A stretch of DNA of 64,000 nt from Acidobacteria bacterium Mor1 (GTDB lineage: Bacteria; Acidobacteriota; Polarisedimenticolia; Polarisedimenticolales; Polarisedimenticolaceae): the NCBI GenBank assembly GCA_001664505.1, contig CP011806.1, forward strand, positions 3,473,385 through 3,537,384. The letters are read 5' to 3'. This document shows, piece by piece, positions 49,801 through 58,062 of the stretch. The number at the start of each line of letters is the position of its first letter. The stretch's first letter is position 1. The notes under the pieces were generated by a model. The model searched no databases. It had not been told where the DNA came from and was given only the letters and a program-made list of their open reading frames with translations. The translations under genes were made by a program, and so were the position numbers.

Positions 49801-49907
49801 CGCTGACGATCATCGGCGGCATCGTCGCCTCCACCCTCGGCTGCCTGCTGGTGATTCCCTGCATCTACTCGGTGCTCGATCGCGTCGGGAGACTGGGTCG
49901 TCGATGA
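46854..49907 (+). CDS. RND efflux permease
   Basis: 1017 residues, AcrB/CusA-like proton-driven exporter. Shows the RND plan: TM1 (VAVAVMAATLVILGWIAWGK), porter half, TM block (ALIGVALAMLVLVLFLRSPG, NIMTLGGLALGAGMLVDNAI), second TM1-like segment (PLLVSIAAVLLAGSAVWSLS), second porter, second TM block ending IIGGIVASTLGCLLVIPCIY. The relay residues in TM4 are D404-N405 (LVDNAIVVVE) instead of the DD pair of AcrB; DN occurs in several RND groups. GTG start, 1 base after the adaptor stop. Overlaps the next RND-ABC gene by ATGA. Substrate cannot be told. Confidence 0.95.
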   Translation: MESLARLATRRPVAVAVMAATLVILGWIAWGKLPLDMLPDLQSPTVVVSVRSGDRPPTEMERIYGEQIEQRLFAVGGIREISQVARTGRIVATVVFSWGTDMDFALVEVEKAAGPIRSDPDVEDVLVRRFDPRQAPVRTLGLVAEPDGPSLSELRRVADRQVATALERLEGVAEARVTGGREEEVRVEVDPYKLESFDLTLSTVESRLSAANVDINAGTLEDGGKVYLVRGLARYRTPEDIADVVLRYGGDGDERSAIRVGDVARVRLTDAEISHLVRVDGGEGVGLAVYKEAGSNTVAVSRAVSEALEGIADDLPGIRIVEVVDDAALVEDSIADVKEAALIGVALAMLVLVLFLRSPGPTAIVATAVPVSLLTTLFLMNFGDRSLNIMTLGGLALGAGMLVDNAIVVVESIFRRRSEGLDLAEASARGTADVAGAIVASTMTTCAVFLPVVFVKGLAARLIAGLSFTVVVSLLASLFVAIFLIPALASWLLPRGRTREADPGVGRTEKLVAVLLKQPLLVSIAAVLLAGSAVWSLSTLGSELLPPSDPRQFSVRMVGPAGQRVESTAQAVSTVEQVLRVAAGDHLEAMLSEVGRIPEDDRTIRDEQTEENTARILVRLAAGGPSGTAIVERVAPVVAEMSGIEASWEVGASALSQALGTSGPPIEIEIAGQSLENLRSGAAEVRQALAERAQLWNVRSSFEGGPPELRVRLEQTLADGLGIDIAAVGAAIESSLDGRKVTTLALGDEERDVMLRLPGVRMDELHRIPMTTSSGARLAVGDVAVFEHHEGAREVFRRDQRRIALVTARIAPGYEYPEAMAAAREVLAEVGLPGMRAELTGEEEERIKTFGELQLAGILAIVLLFMVLAGTFESLIHPLTVVMSVPLASIGVAAVLVPRGYPIGVMEALGLIVLAGVAVNDAILLVGTARRLMGEGLERNAALARAAALRLRPILMTTATTALALIPLAVGASESARLRSPLALTIIGGIVASTLGCLLVIPCIYSVLDRVGRLGRR

Positions 49908-52900
49908 GCGGCGGGGTGCGGAACGACCTGTTTGCCATTCCGGTCCGGCGGCCGGTCGCGACGGCGATGTTCTTTCTGGGAATCGTGCTGCTGGGGCTGA
50001 TCGCCTGGCAGCGCATCCCGGTCAACCTGCTGCCCGACGTGGCGGGTGAACAGCTGTTCGTCACTTTTGCCCGGCCCGGTAGCGAACCGGAGGTCATCGA
50101 GCGGGAAATCCTGCTGCCGCTGGAGTCCCGGGCATCGCTGCTGGAAGGCCTGGACGAGACCCGGGCCACGATTCGAGGTTCCGGCGGCACTCTGACCCTC
50201 GAGTTCCGGCCGGGTACCGATCTGGCCGTACGCGAACTCGAGATGCGTCGGCTGGCGGCGGACCTGGTCCGCGAGCAACCTGCCGGCACGACGATCAACG
50301 TCAACAACTCCGACATCAGCCAGGCGGTCGGCTTCGCCATGTTCATCCAGGTCACCGGGATGGACGACCTGAACAGCCTGATGGACCTGGTCGACGATCA
50401 GGTCGTCCCTCGAATGGCGGCGGTCGACGGGGTCTCCCGGGTCAGCGCCGGAGGGGGAGCACCTCAGGAACTGACCGTGGAAATCGATCCCGACCGCTGC
50501 GCCGCTCTGGGCATCGAACCGGGGCAGGTCGTCTCATCGCTGTCACGTTCGGTCCAGCGCCTGGACTATCTGGGCGGCATCGAGGGCCGGGATCGCCGCA
50601 CTGCGGTCGTGCTTGACGGGCGGCCCCGGGGCATCGACACCCTCTCCCGAAGCCGCGTCGTCGCCGACCGGCCGGTGGAACTTCGCCACGTCGCCGATAT
50701 CGAGTTCGGCACGAGCGAGATGCAGACGCTGCTGCGGGTCAACGGGGAGCCGACGGTCGGCATCGTCGTCTTCCAGGACGAGGATGCGAACCTGATTCGC
50801 CTCGGCCGGGCGCTGCGCTCGCGACTCGACGAGCTCCGCGAAGAGTTCGCCCCCTACAACCTGGACTTCGTGATCAACTTCGATGCGGCGAAGGACCTGA
50901 TCGAGAAACAGCTGGACCGGCTCAAGGAGCTGGCGCTCACCGGGTTCGTCATCGCGCTGGTGGTGCTCTTCCTGTTCCTGCGCCAGTGGCGCGCCGTCGC
51001 GGTGGTTGCGGTAGCGGTGCCCACCAGCCTGCTGGCTGCCCTGGCCCTGCTCTATGTGGCCGGGCTCTCGCTCAATCTGATCACCCTGTTCGGGCTCGGC
51101 GTCGTGATCGGCGCCCTGGTCGACAACAGCATCGTCGTCTACGAGGCGGTGCAGCGCCAGCTGGAGCACGGCGCCCACGCCGACGATGCCGCCGCAGACG
51201 GCATCCGGCGCACGGTCCGGGCGATCCTCGCCGCCAGCGCGACCAACGCGGTGGTGTTCCTGCCGTTGATGTTCGCCGACTTCGCCGCCGCCGAACTTCG
51301 CGCCTATCTCGAGATCATGGCGCTGGCGATTCTGTTGCCGATGGTCGGATCGGTGTTGGTCGCCATCGGGCTCGTTCCGCTGCTGGCCCGTCGTCTCGCC
51401 GCCCCGGCTGCCCTTGCCCGGGTCAAGCGGGTGCGGGAGGAACGGCAACGCACCGGCGGGCTGAAACCGCCGGACCGGGCCGGTGAACTCTTCATCGGCA
51501 CGCTGATCGTGGCCCTCCGGCGACCGGGCATCTGGGTTACCGGCGTCGTCACGGCGCTGCTGATCACCGTCGTGTTCGTGCTACCGACCGTCGCGGTGAC
51601 CAGCTTGAATCAGGATCCTCCGCAGGAGGACACCGTGCGTCTGGCGGTGACCCTCGACTCGGCGGATTCCCTCGACCGTGCCTCGGAGCTTTTCGCGCTG
51701 CTGGAACAGGAAGTGATGAAGCTCGACGGCATCGAAGGGGTCGACAGCACCATCCAGGAAGAGAACGGGCAGCTGACGGTGCGGCTCCCCGACGCCGAGG
51801 ATCGCCCCGAGGGCCTGAACGCGGCCACGGTACGCGCCGCAGCCCGGCGGGTCGAGAGCCAGTCCAGAGGCGCCCTGGAACTGGATACGGTTCAGGATGG
51901 CTTCGGCGGTGGAGGTGGTCTGGCCGCCCTGACCGACACCAGTTCTACCGAGGTCTTGATCTCCGGACCGGAGACTCGCGGGCTCCTGTCGCTGGCAGGC
52001 GAGTTGGCCGGCCGGCTGGAGTCGATTGCCGAGATCGACACCGCACGGATCTCCTCCCGCTCGGCGCAAGACGAACTGCGTGTGGTCGCCGACGACATGG
52101 CGATGAACGCCTTCCGCCTGACCCCCGACCAGGTTCTCCCGGCGCTCAACACCGTGCGTCGTGAGGGAGTCGCCATGCAGGTCGGATTCACCCTGCCCGA
52201 CGGCCGGGAGATTCCGCTGACCGTACGCCGCCAGGCACCCCCACGCCGCGCGATCAAGGATCTCGAGCGTCTGCGGCTCAACACGAGTTCGGGAGTGCTG
52301 CCCCTGGAAGCGGTTGCCGACGTTCGACGAATGCCCCCGCCGCCGACGATCACCCATGAGAACGGCAGGCGCCAGGTCAAGGTCAGCTACACGCTGGGCC
52401 GCGAGGCGCCGACGACGGGGAACGCAAGACTCTCGCTGGACCGGCGGATCACCGACGCCGTCGGCGAGGTCTATCGCCCTGCGGGCTACACGATCGAGGT
52501 TCCCGACCCGGACGACTCCTACAGCTGGTTCCGCTCGCTGCTGATCCCGGTGCTGCTGCTGTTGTTCGCGGTGCTGGCCATCACCTTCGAATCGATGACC
52601 ATGCCGGTCCTGGTGCTCCTGTCCCTTCCCCTGACGGTGCTCGGTGCAACCTGGGCGCTACTGCTGGGGGACGTGCCAGGCCTGGACCCGATGGCGTTGA
52701 TGGGTGTGCTGGCCCTGATCGGCCTCACCGTCAATCCCGCGATCCTGCTGGTCGACCGGATGCAGGCACGGGTCCGGCTCAGCGGGTTCAGCGCCGGCGC
52801 TGCGGCCCTCGCGGCGGTGCGCGAGCGCACGCGTCCGGTCTTGATGACCACGGCGACGACCGTTGCCGGCCTGTGGCCGCTGGCCTTGAGCACCGGGCAG

Positions 52901-54691
52901 GCCAACGAACTGTGGCCTCCTTTCGCCACCGTGGTCATGGGCGGCCTGGTCACCTCTACCCTGCTGACCCTGCTCGTCATCCCGGTCGGCTTCGTCTTCC
53001 TTCATCGACTGGACGGCATCTTCGGCCGGCTGGGACCGTGGGTCGTCATTGGCTGGGCCGCGGCGGTCAGCCTGACGATGGTTCCGCTGATCCGCTACGA
53101 GATCATCCAGTCGACCACCTGGCAGATCATGACCACGTTGCTGGTCGGTTCCCTGTTCCTCGGGCTCGCAGCCCTCATCTTCCGGCGTGTGCCGTTGGTC
53201 GAACCGGCCACGGTGGGAGGAGCGCCGCCGACCCTCGAGGTGCGTTACCTGAACAAGGTCTACGGACGCCCCGGGCCGATCGGCCGGGCCTGGAGAGTTC
53301 AGGAGCGCTTCGCCAACGCGGTGCTGGCACGAGGCGGGCAGCCGTTCACTCCCGCCCGTGCCCGGGAACGATTGCTGCCGTTGCTGCTGTTGTTCCTCGG
53401 CGCCGGCTACCTGGCCTTCTCCGTCGGTGCCATCGGCTGGCGGCTTATCTTCGTTTTCGGCGCGGCCGCCCTTGCCGCCGGCTTCTGGCGCCAGGTCCGC
53501 TGTGCCCGGGGCCTGGCCGACGAACGCGGGCGGGTGCTCCCCGGCGGCGTGGAGAACCTGCTGGCGGTCGCCTGCCCCTGGATCGCACTGAGCCTGGTGC
53601 TGTTGCTCTGGACCCGGCTCGGATCCTTCGCCCAGGGCCTGCTGGAAAGCGCCGGCCGGAACGACCTTCGTCTCTGGGTCCCCGCCGTGATCGCGGTGAT
53701 CATCCTGATCGCTCAACTCGGACGGCGCACCGCCAAACGGCTGGCGCTGGGCACCCTGAGCGAATCGGTAACCGACGAGAGCTTCGCTGGTCTGCGCCGC
53801 AGCTGGCGCCGGCTCTCCCGCCGGGTCTTCGGGTTGGACTTGCCCCGCGAAGAGGTCCACGCCGTGCGCGGGGTGCACTTCACCGCCGAACGCGGAATGG
53901 TCGGCGTGCTGGGCCCCAACGGCGCCGGCAAGACGACGCTCTTGAGAACCATCGCCGGCATTTTGGATCCGACCGTCGGCGCCGTGCGCATCGGCGACGT
54001 GCCCCTCGATCATCTGCGCAAACGTCTCGCGCGCTACCAGGGCTACCTGCCGCAAGACTTCGGACTCCCCGGCGATCTGACCGCACGTGAGTACCTGGAG
54101 TACTACGCGCTGCTCTACGAGATCAAGCCGGCGGCCCACCGAGCCGAGCGCGTCGACCGACTGCTCAAGGAGGTCGGACTCGGCGAGAAGGCGGACTCCA
54201 AGATCGGCAGTTACTCGGGAGGTATGCGCCAGCGAGTCGCGGTAGCGCGCACCCTGCTGCGGCTGCCCCCGATCATCATCGTCGACGAACCGACCGTCGG
54301 ACTCGACCCCCGTGAACGGATTCGGTTCCGCAACCTGCTGTCCCGGCTGGCCGAAGGCCGGATCGTGTTGTTCTCGACCCACGTCGTCGAGGATGTGGCG
54401 GTCGCCTGTGAACGAGTGATCGTGATGGCCCGGGGCAAGATCGTGTTCGACGGAGTGCCCGACGACCTGCAGGACGAGGCGGTGGGCAAGGTCTGGGAGA
54501 TCACCCTGAACGAAGACATCCGCCCCGAGGTGCCCGAGGGAGCCATGGTCGTGGACGAGGTACCTGTAGGGGACGGACGGGTGCGCACCCGGGTGCTGCA
54601 CGACGTCCAACCTCACCCCGAAGCGGCCGCGGTCGATCCGGTGCTCGAAGACGGATACCTGTGGCTCGCCGGCGCGGGAGGTCCGCGATGA
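49904..54691 (+). CDS. RND permease fused to ABC ATPase (hybrid transporter)
   Basis: 1595 residues in one frame. Residues 1 to about 1050 are a complete RND permease: N-terminal TM1 (AMFFLGIVLLGLIAWQRIPV), relay D407-N408 (GALVDNSIVVYE), two porter halves and the final TM block (LTVNPAILLVDRM, VVMGGLVTSTLLTLLVIPVG). From about 1050 come two more helices, then PPTLEVRYLNKVYGRPGP (about 1109-1126), which resembles the first strand of an ABC nucleotide-binding domain, then about 190 residues with five or more membrane helices, and from about 1315 the rest of an ABC ATPase: Walker A GPNGAGKTT (1337-1344), Q-loop LPQDFG, signature YSGGMRQR (about 1437), Walker B IIIVDEP (about 1460), H-loop STHVV. 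All ABC motifs are intact. No frameshift or internal stop is seen, so the fusion is encoded as such. Overlaps by ATGA with both neighbours. Confidence 0.9.
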   Translation: MSGGVRNDLFAIPVRRPVATAMFFLGIVLLGLIAWQRIPVNLLPDVAGEQLFVTFARPGSEPEVIEREILLPLESRASLLEGLDETRATIRGSGGTLTLEFRPGTDLAVRELEMRRLAADLVREQPAGTTINVNNSDISQAVGFAMFIQVTGMDDLNSLMDLVDDQVVPRMAAVDGVSRVSAGGGAPQELTVEIDPDRCAALGIEPGQVVSSLSRSVQRLDYLGGIEGRDRRTAVVLDGRPRGIDTLSRSRVVADRPVELRHVADIEFGTSEMQTLLRVNGEPTVGIVVFQDEDANLIRLGRALRSRLDELREEFAPYNLDFVINFDAAKDLIEKQLDRLKELALTGFVIALVVLFLFLRQWRAVAVVAVAVPTSLLAALALLYVAGLSLNLITLFGLGVVIGALVDNSIVVYEAVQRQLEHGAHADDAAADGIRRTVRAILAASATNAVVFLPLMFADFAAAELRAYLEIMALAILLPMVGSVLVAIGLVPLLARRLAAPAALARVKRVREERQRTGGLKPPDRAGELFIGTLIVALRRPGIWVTGVVTALLITVVFVLPTVAVTSLNQDPPQEDTVRLAVTLDSADSLDRASELFALLEQEVMKLDGIEGVDSTIQEENGQLTVRLPDAEDRPEGLNAATVRAAARRVESQSRGALELDTVQDGFGGGGGLAALTDTSSTEVLISGPETRGLLSLAGELAGRLESIAEIDTARISSRSAQDELRVVADDMAMNAFRLTPDQVLPALNTVRREGVAMQVGFTLPDGREIPLTVRRQAPPRRAIKDLERLRLNTSSGVLPLEAVADVRRMPPPPTITHENGRRQVKVSYTLGREAPTTGNARLSLDRRITDAVGEVYRPAGYTIEVPDPDDSYSWFRSLLIPVLLLLFAVLAITFESMTMPVLVLLSLPLTVLGATWALLLGDVPGLDPMALMGVLALIGLTVNPAILLVDRMQARVRLSGFSAGAAALAAVRERTRPVLMTTATTVAGLWPLALSTGQANELWPPFATVVMGGLVTSTLLTLLVIPVGFVFLHRLDGIFGRLGPWVVIGWAAAVSLTMVPLIRYEIIQSTTWQIMTTLLVGSLFLGLAALIFRRVPLVEPATVGGAPPTLEVRYLNKVYGRPGPIGRAWRVQERFANAVLARGGQPFTPARARERLLPLLLLFLGAGYLAFSVGAIGWRLIFVFGAAALAAGFWRQVRCARGLADERGRVLPGGVENLLAVACPWIALSLVLLLWTRLGSFAQGLLESAGRNDLRLWVPAVIAVIILIAQLGRRTAKRLALGTLSESVTDESFAGLRRSWRRLSRRVFGLDLPREEVHAVRGVHFTAERGMVGVLGPNGAGKTTLLRTIAGILDPTVGAVRIGDVPLDHLRKRLARYQGYLPQDFGLPGDLTAREYLEYYALLYEIKPAAHRAERVDRLLKEVGLGEKADSKIGSYSGGMRQRVAVARTLLRLPPIIIVDEPTVGLDPRERIRFRNLLSRLAEGRIVLFSTHVVEDVAVACERVIVMARGKIVFDGVPDDLQDEAVGKVWEITLNEDIRPEVPEGAMVVDEVPVGDGRVRTRVLHDVQPHPEAAAVDPVLEDGYLWLAGAGGPR

Positions 54692-55395
54692 ACTTCGGAA
54701 CCCGGCTGCGCGACGGTATTCGGCTGATACACCTCTCGACGCGAATGGTCGCCGGACGCCGCTACTGGATCTGGCCGCTGGTGACGTTGATCTGGCCGCT
54801 GTTCCAGCTCTTCCGCGTCGTGATGGAGTGGCGCGAAGCGTTCGGCCCCGGCGATGCCCAGAACGCCCTGATCGGCATCCCGATGACCGTGCTCGGTCTG
54901 ATGCTCGGCATCCGGAGCATCGCCGGCGAGATCGATGCCCGTACCCTGGAGATTGCGTACACCGTTCCCGGTGGCGCCACTCGAGTCTGGACCGCCAAGT
55001 TGCTCGGCGGCCTCAGCCTCCTGCTCTTCTCGGAGTTCTTGTTGGCGGCCGTCAGCTACGTGTTCGCCACCTCTTTCCCGATCGGCGCGCTCTACGGCGC
55101 GCTACAGGGAGCCGTCGTCTACGCCGTGCTGGGAATGGGGCTCGCGACATTGCTGAAGAGCGAATCCGCGGGCGGCCTGATCGCCCTGGGCGTGCTGGCG
55201 TTCAACTTCCTGATCCAGGCCGGCAACGGACGGATCTCTCCGTTCTTCAACCCGACCCTCATGACCGACGCAGAGGTTCCCGAGGTTCTCGCCTGGACCG
55301 TACAGAACCGGATCGGGTTCGCCCTGATCGTCGCCGCGATAATCGCGCTGGCCTTCAGCCGCTCGGATCAGCGGGAGCGCATGCTCGGAACGTAG
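54688..55395 (+). CDS. ABC-2-type transporter permease
   Basis: 235 residues, six predicted helices: YWIWPLVTLIWPLFQLFRVV, IGIPMTVLGLMLGIRSIAGE, LGGLSLLLFSEFLLAAVSYV, AVVYAVLGMGLATLLKSESA, GLIALGVLAFNFLIQAGNG, IGFALIVAAIIALAFS. The cytoplasmic loop EIDARTLEIAYTVPGGATRV-WTAKL fits the ABC-2 coupling helix. ATG at 54688 overlaps the fused gene's stop (ATGA), with GGGAGG 6 bases upstream; an in-frame GTG at 54661 is less likely. Probably the membrane partner of the ATPase fused to the second RND pump. Confidence 0.88.
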   Translation: MNFGTRLRDGIRLIHLSTRMVAGRRYWIWPLVTLIWPLFQLFRVVMEWREAFGPGDAQNALIGIPMTVLGLMLGIRSIAGEIDARTLEIAYTVPGGATRVWTAKLLGGLSLLLFSEFLLAAVSYVFATSFPIGALYGALQGAVVYAVLGMGLATLLKSESAGGLIALGVLAFNFLIQAGNGRISPFFNPTLMTDAEVPEVLAWTVQNRIGFALIVAAIIALAFSRSDQRERMLGT

Positions 55396-55450
55396 TGGCC
55401 CCGGCCGCCTCCACGGCCGCCGTCGCGGCTTTCAACCCAACGACCGCCGC

Positions 55451-55822
55451 TCAGATCAACTGCACCAGCGTCAGCACGTTGTCGTCGGGGTCGTGGAAGT
55501 GAGCCAGGACGCCGCCCCAGGATTGCTCCACCGGCGAGCCGGTAAAGCGGACGCCGCGGCCGCGGAGTTCATCGTAGAACTCCTGCACGTTGCTGACCGA
55601 CAGGGATGCGCCCACGAAGCGGCCGACCAGATCCTCGGCCTCGGGGTTGTCGGGATTGACCGCCTCGACCACCAGCACCGCTTCGCCGACGGGGAAGACC
55701 GCGTATTGCTCTTCCATCTCGACCGCCGAGGGCCGCAGGCCGACCCGGGACGTGTAGAACGCCAGGGCTTTCTCGAAGTCTCGCGTGAATACGCGTACGG
55801 CTTGAAGCCGGTAGTCGGGCAC
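55451..55822 (-). CDS. VOC/glyoxalase-fold protein
   Basis: 123 residues of the vicinal-oxygen-chelate fold: YRLQAVRVFTRDFEKALAFY, VGLRPSAVEMEEQYAVFPVG, NVQEFYDELRGRGVRFTGSP and FHDPDDNVLTLVQLI. Members include glyoxalase I and dioxygenases; here the metal residues are not fully conserved (H in FHDP, E in VVVEAV), so function is open. GTG start at 55822 with AAGGAG upstream. Convergent with the transporter operon end; next upstream on this strand are the MBL and alcohol dehydrogenase genes. Confidence 0.88.
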   Translation of the reverse strand: MPDYRLQAVRVFTRDFEKALAFYTSRVGLRPSAVEMEEQYAVFPVGEAVLVVEAVNPDNPEAEDLVGRFVGASLSVSNVQEFYDELRGRGVRFTGSPVEQSWGGVLAHFHDPDDNVLTLVQLI

Positions 55823-55912
55823 GCCACCGCTCCTTCTTGCCTGGGGGCAGCTATATCGTAGCCTCCCCGCGCCAGCGGCGCCCTCCCGGGGCCGGGAGGA
55901 GGATTCGGGAGC

Positions 55913-56656
55913 CTAGGCGTCCTTGACCTGGGAGCCGGCGACGATGTCCAGCTTGTTGCCCTCGTCGAAGCGCACCCAGCACTTCGTGCCGCCGTCGTAG
56001 TCTCCCGCCCGCAACAGCAGGGTCGCCGGTTCGCCGAAGGCGGTGCAGCGCGTATCGGCAGTGGGATCGACGCCCCGCCAGACCCGGATGAAGGGGTTCT
56101 CCTCCCACTCCTCCTCGACGGTGGTCGGATCCATGTGCCCGGGATGGATGATCGTCTCCTTCTTGAACTTCATCAGCACTTCCATGATCGAGTGCTGGAT
56201 GTCCTCGAAGGTGGTGTGGCCGGGGCCGCGGGTGCCGCCGACGGTGCGGCGGAACAGGGTGTCGCCGGTGAACAGCCGCTCCTCGTTGATCAGGAAGGAG
56301 AGCTGGCCCAGGGTGTGCCCCGGACAGTGCACCGCGCGGATATGCAGGTCGCCGGCGCGGACCTCGTCGCCGTCCTTGAGTTCGACGTCGAGGCTCTGGA
56401 ACATCCCCGCCTCTTTGTGATGTCCGCAGATCGGGCAGCCGAACTTCGACTTGTACTCCTCGTTGTTGGAGACGTGGTCGATGTGATGATGGGTGCAGAG
56501 CACGTGGCTGACGGTCAGCCTGTGCTCCTCGATCGCCTCGACGATCGGCCCCATCGGCGCGCCGGTGTCGATGATCACCGCGTGGCCGCCCGGCTTGTCG
56601 CCGATCAGCCAGGTGTTCGACAGGTAGTCGTCGCTCATCGTCTTCTTGATGATCAT
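55913..56656 (-). CDS. MBL-fold hydrolase, glyoxalase II-like
   Basis: 247 residues with the metallo-beta-lactamase motif THHHIDH (about 54-60), VHCPGHTLGQLSFLI, FTGDTLFRR and IIHPGHMDPTT, the arrangement of hydroxyacylglutathione hydrolase and related thioesterases. A CPICGHH stretch (about 74-80) adds a CxxC-like element unusual for the family. It follows the alcohol dehydrogenase gene by about 96 bases on the same strand; with that gene it could form part of aldehyde/formaldehyde detoxification (hydrolysis of S-formyl or S-lactoyl thiols). This pairing is inference. Confidence 0.88.
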   Translation of the reverse strand: MIIKKTMSDDYLSNTWLIGDKPGGHAVIIDTGAPMGPIVEAIEEHRLTVSHVLCTHHHIDHVSNNEEYKSKFGCPICGHHKEAGMFQSLDVELKDGDEVRAGDLHIRAVHCPGHTLGQLSFLINEERLFTGDTLFRRTVGGTRGPGHTTFEDIQHSIMEVLMKFKKETIIHPGHMDPTTVEEEWEENPFIRVWRGVDPTADTRCTAFGEPATLLLRAGDYDGGTKCWVRFDEGNKLDIVAGSQVKDA

Positions 56657-56752
56657 TGCTGCGTATCCTCGTTCGGACTTGCTGAGCCCGTTCGTTGCTC
56701 TGATATCTCGCGTCGTCGTCGGGCGGTCGCGTATCGATCCGGCCCGGCGCCG

Positions 56753-57865
56753 CTAATCGAACTTGATGACCGAGCGGATGCCGTCCTGAGCTTCCATCAG
56801 GTCGAAACCCTTGTTGACCTCGTCGAGGGTCAACCGGTGGGAGATGAACCCGTCGAGATCGATTTTGCCCTCGAGGTACATGTCGACCAGTTGCGGGACG
56901 TGGGTCCGCCCCTTGGCCCCGCCGAAGCTGCCGCCCTGGACCTTGCGGCCGGTGATCAGGAAGCGCGGGATGATCTCGAGCTTCTCTCCCTTGCCGGCGA
57001 CGCCGAGGATCGTGCAGAGCCCCCAGCCCATCCGCGCGGCTTCCACCGCCTGCCCCATCACCGACACGAGGCCGGTGGCCTCGAAGGTGTAGTCGGCGCC
57101 GAAGCCGTCGGTCATGTCGACGATCTGAGCCACGGCGTCGACGCCGGGCCCGGCCTGGATCACGTCGGTGGCGCCGTACTGTTTCGCCATCTCCAACCGG
57201 TCGGCGGACATGTCGACGACGATGATCCGCGACGCCCCCTGCAGCTTGCAGCCGACGACGGCGCCGAGGCCGACCATGCCGGCGCCGAACACCGCGCAGG
57301 TGCTGTCGGGAGCGACCTCGGCCTTCCACATCGCGCCGGCAAGACCGGTGGTGGCCCCGCAGGCAAGGATGCAGACGCTCTCGAGGTTGGCGCTCTTGTC
57401 GATCTTGGCCAGTGCGACCTCGGGCATCACGGTGTACTCGGCGAAGGTGCTGGTGCCCATGAAGTGGCGGATCGGCTCTCCGTTGCGGGAGATGCGCGGC
57501 GTGCCGTCGGGCAGACAGCCCTTGCCCTGCTGTTCGCGAATCTTCAGGCAGATGTTGGTCTTGCCGCTCTTGCAGTGGATGCACCCGCCGCACTCGGGAG
57601 AGAAGAGCGTGATGACGTGATCCCCGGGCTTCAGCGAGGTCACCCCGGCGCCGACCTCCTCGACCACCCCGGCTCCCTCGTGACCCAGCACGCAGGGAAA
57701 GTAGCCGCTGGGGTCCGCGCCGCTCTGGGTATAGAGGTCGGTGTGGCACACGCCGCAGGCGTGGACCTTGACCAGCACCTCCCCTTCCCTGGGCGGAGCG
57801 ATATCGAGTTCCTGGACGACCAGCGGCTTGCCGAAGGCCTCCAACACGGCTGCACGCATCTTCAT
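56753..57865 (-). CDS. Zinc-dependent alcohol dehydrogenase, class III-like
   Basis: 370 residues, the size of S-(hydroxymethyl)glutathione/mycothiol dehydrogenases. Catalytic zinc: C40 in ACGVCHTD and H62-E63 in LGHEGAG; structural zinc C92, C95, C98, C106 (CGGCIHCKSGKTNIC); NAD-binding VFGAGMVGLGAV (about 192-203). The C-terminal half (GADYTFEATGLVSVMGQAVE, KVQGGSFGGAKGRTHVPQLV) matches class III ADH closely. Oxidises formaldehyde-thiol adducts or other alcohols with NAD+. ATG at 57865 with AAGGAAG upstream; the MBL hydrolase follows. Confidence 0.93.
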   Translation of the reverse strand: MKMRAAVLEAFGKPLVVQELDIAPPREGEVLVKVHACGVCHTDLYTQSGADPSGYFPCVLGHEGAGVVEEVGAGVTSLKPGDHVITLFSPECGGCIHCKSGKTNICLKIREQQGKGCLPDGTPRISRNGEPIRHFMGTSTFAEYTVMPEVALAKIDKSANLESVCILACGATTGLAGAMWKAEVAPDSTCAVFGAGMVGLGAVVGCKLQGASRIIVVDMSADRLEMAKQYGATDVIQAGPGVDAVAQIVDMTDGFGADYTFEATGLVSVMGQAVEAARMGWGLCTILGVAGKGEKLEIIPRFLITGRKVQGGSFGGAKGRTHVPQLVDMYLEGKIDLDGFISHRLTLDEVNKGFDLMEAQDGIRSVIKFD

Positions 57866-57989
57866 CGTTCGATCTTCCTTCGCGAAAGTTCCTACGCAAC
57901 TCCGGCGTTTTCACGGGGTCTGGCTGAGAGGGTCCCGCCGGCTCCAGGGCGGAAGTGTATCCTGATCCGCAAACAACAGGGCACATCGG

Positions 57990-58019
57990 TTGACAGCCCC
58001 CTCGATCGCGCAGTATTCA
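57990..58019 (+). promoter_or_regulatory. Sigma-70-like promoter for the TSP3 gene
   Basis: TTGACA at 57990-57995 and TATTCA at 58014-58019, spacer 18 bases, 44 bases before the ATG at 58063. Best promoter match in the window. Confidence 0.55.
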
Positions 58020-58062
58020 GCAGCCAAACGAGTCCACTGACGGACTCCATCGAGGGCTGACG

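Noticed and set aside
52658-54616. 652-codon minus-strand frame
   Set aside because: Antisense to the RND-ABC fusion gene; composition (Asp/Gln/His/Gly-rich) and lack of motifs mark it as a high-GC shadow.
55851-57986. 711-codon minus-strand frame spanning two genes
   Set aside because: Frame-shifted reading of the alcohol dehydrogenase and MBL genes; the true frames have all catalytic motifs.
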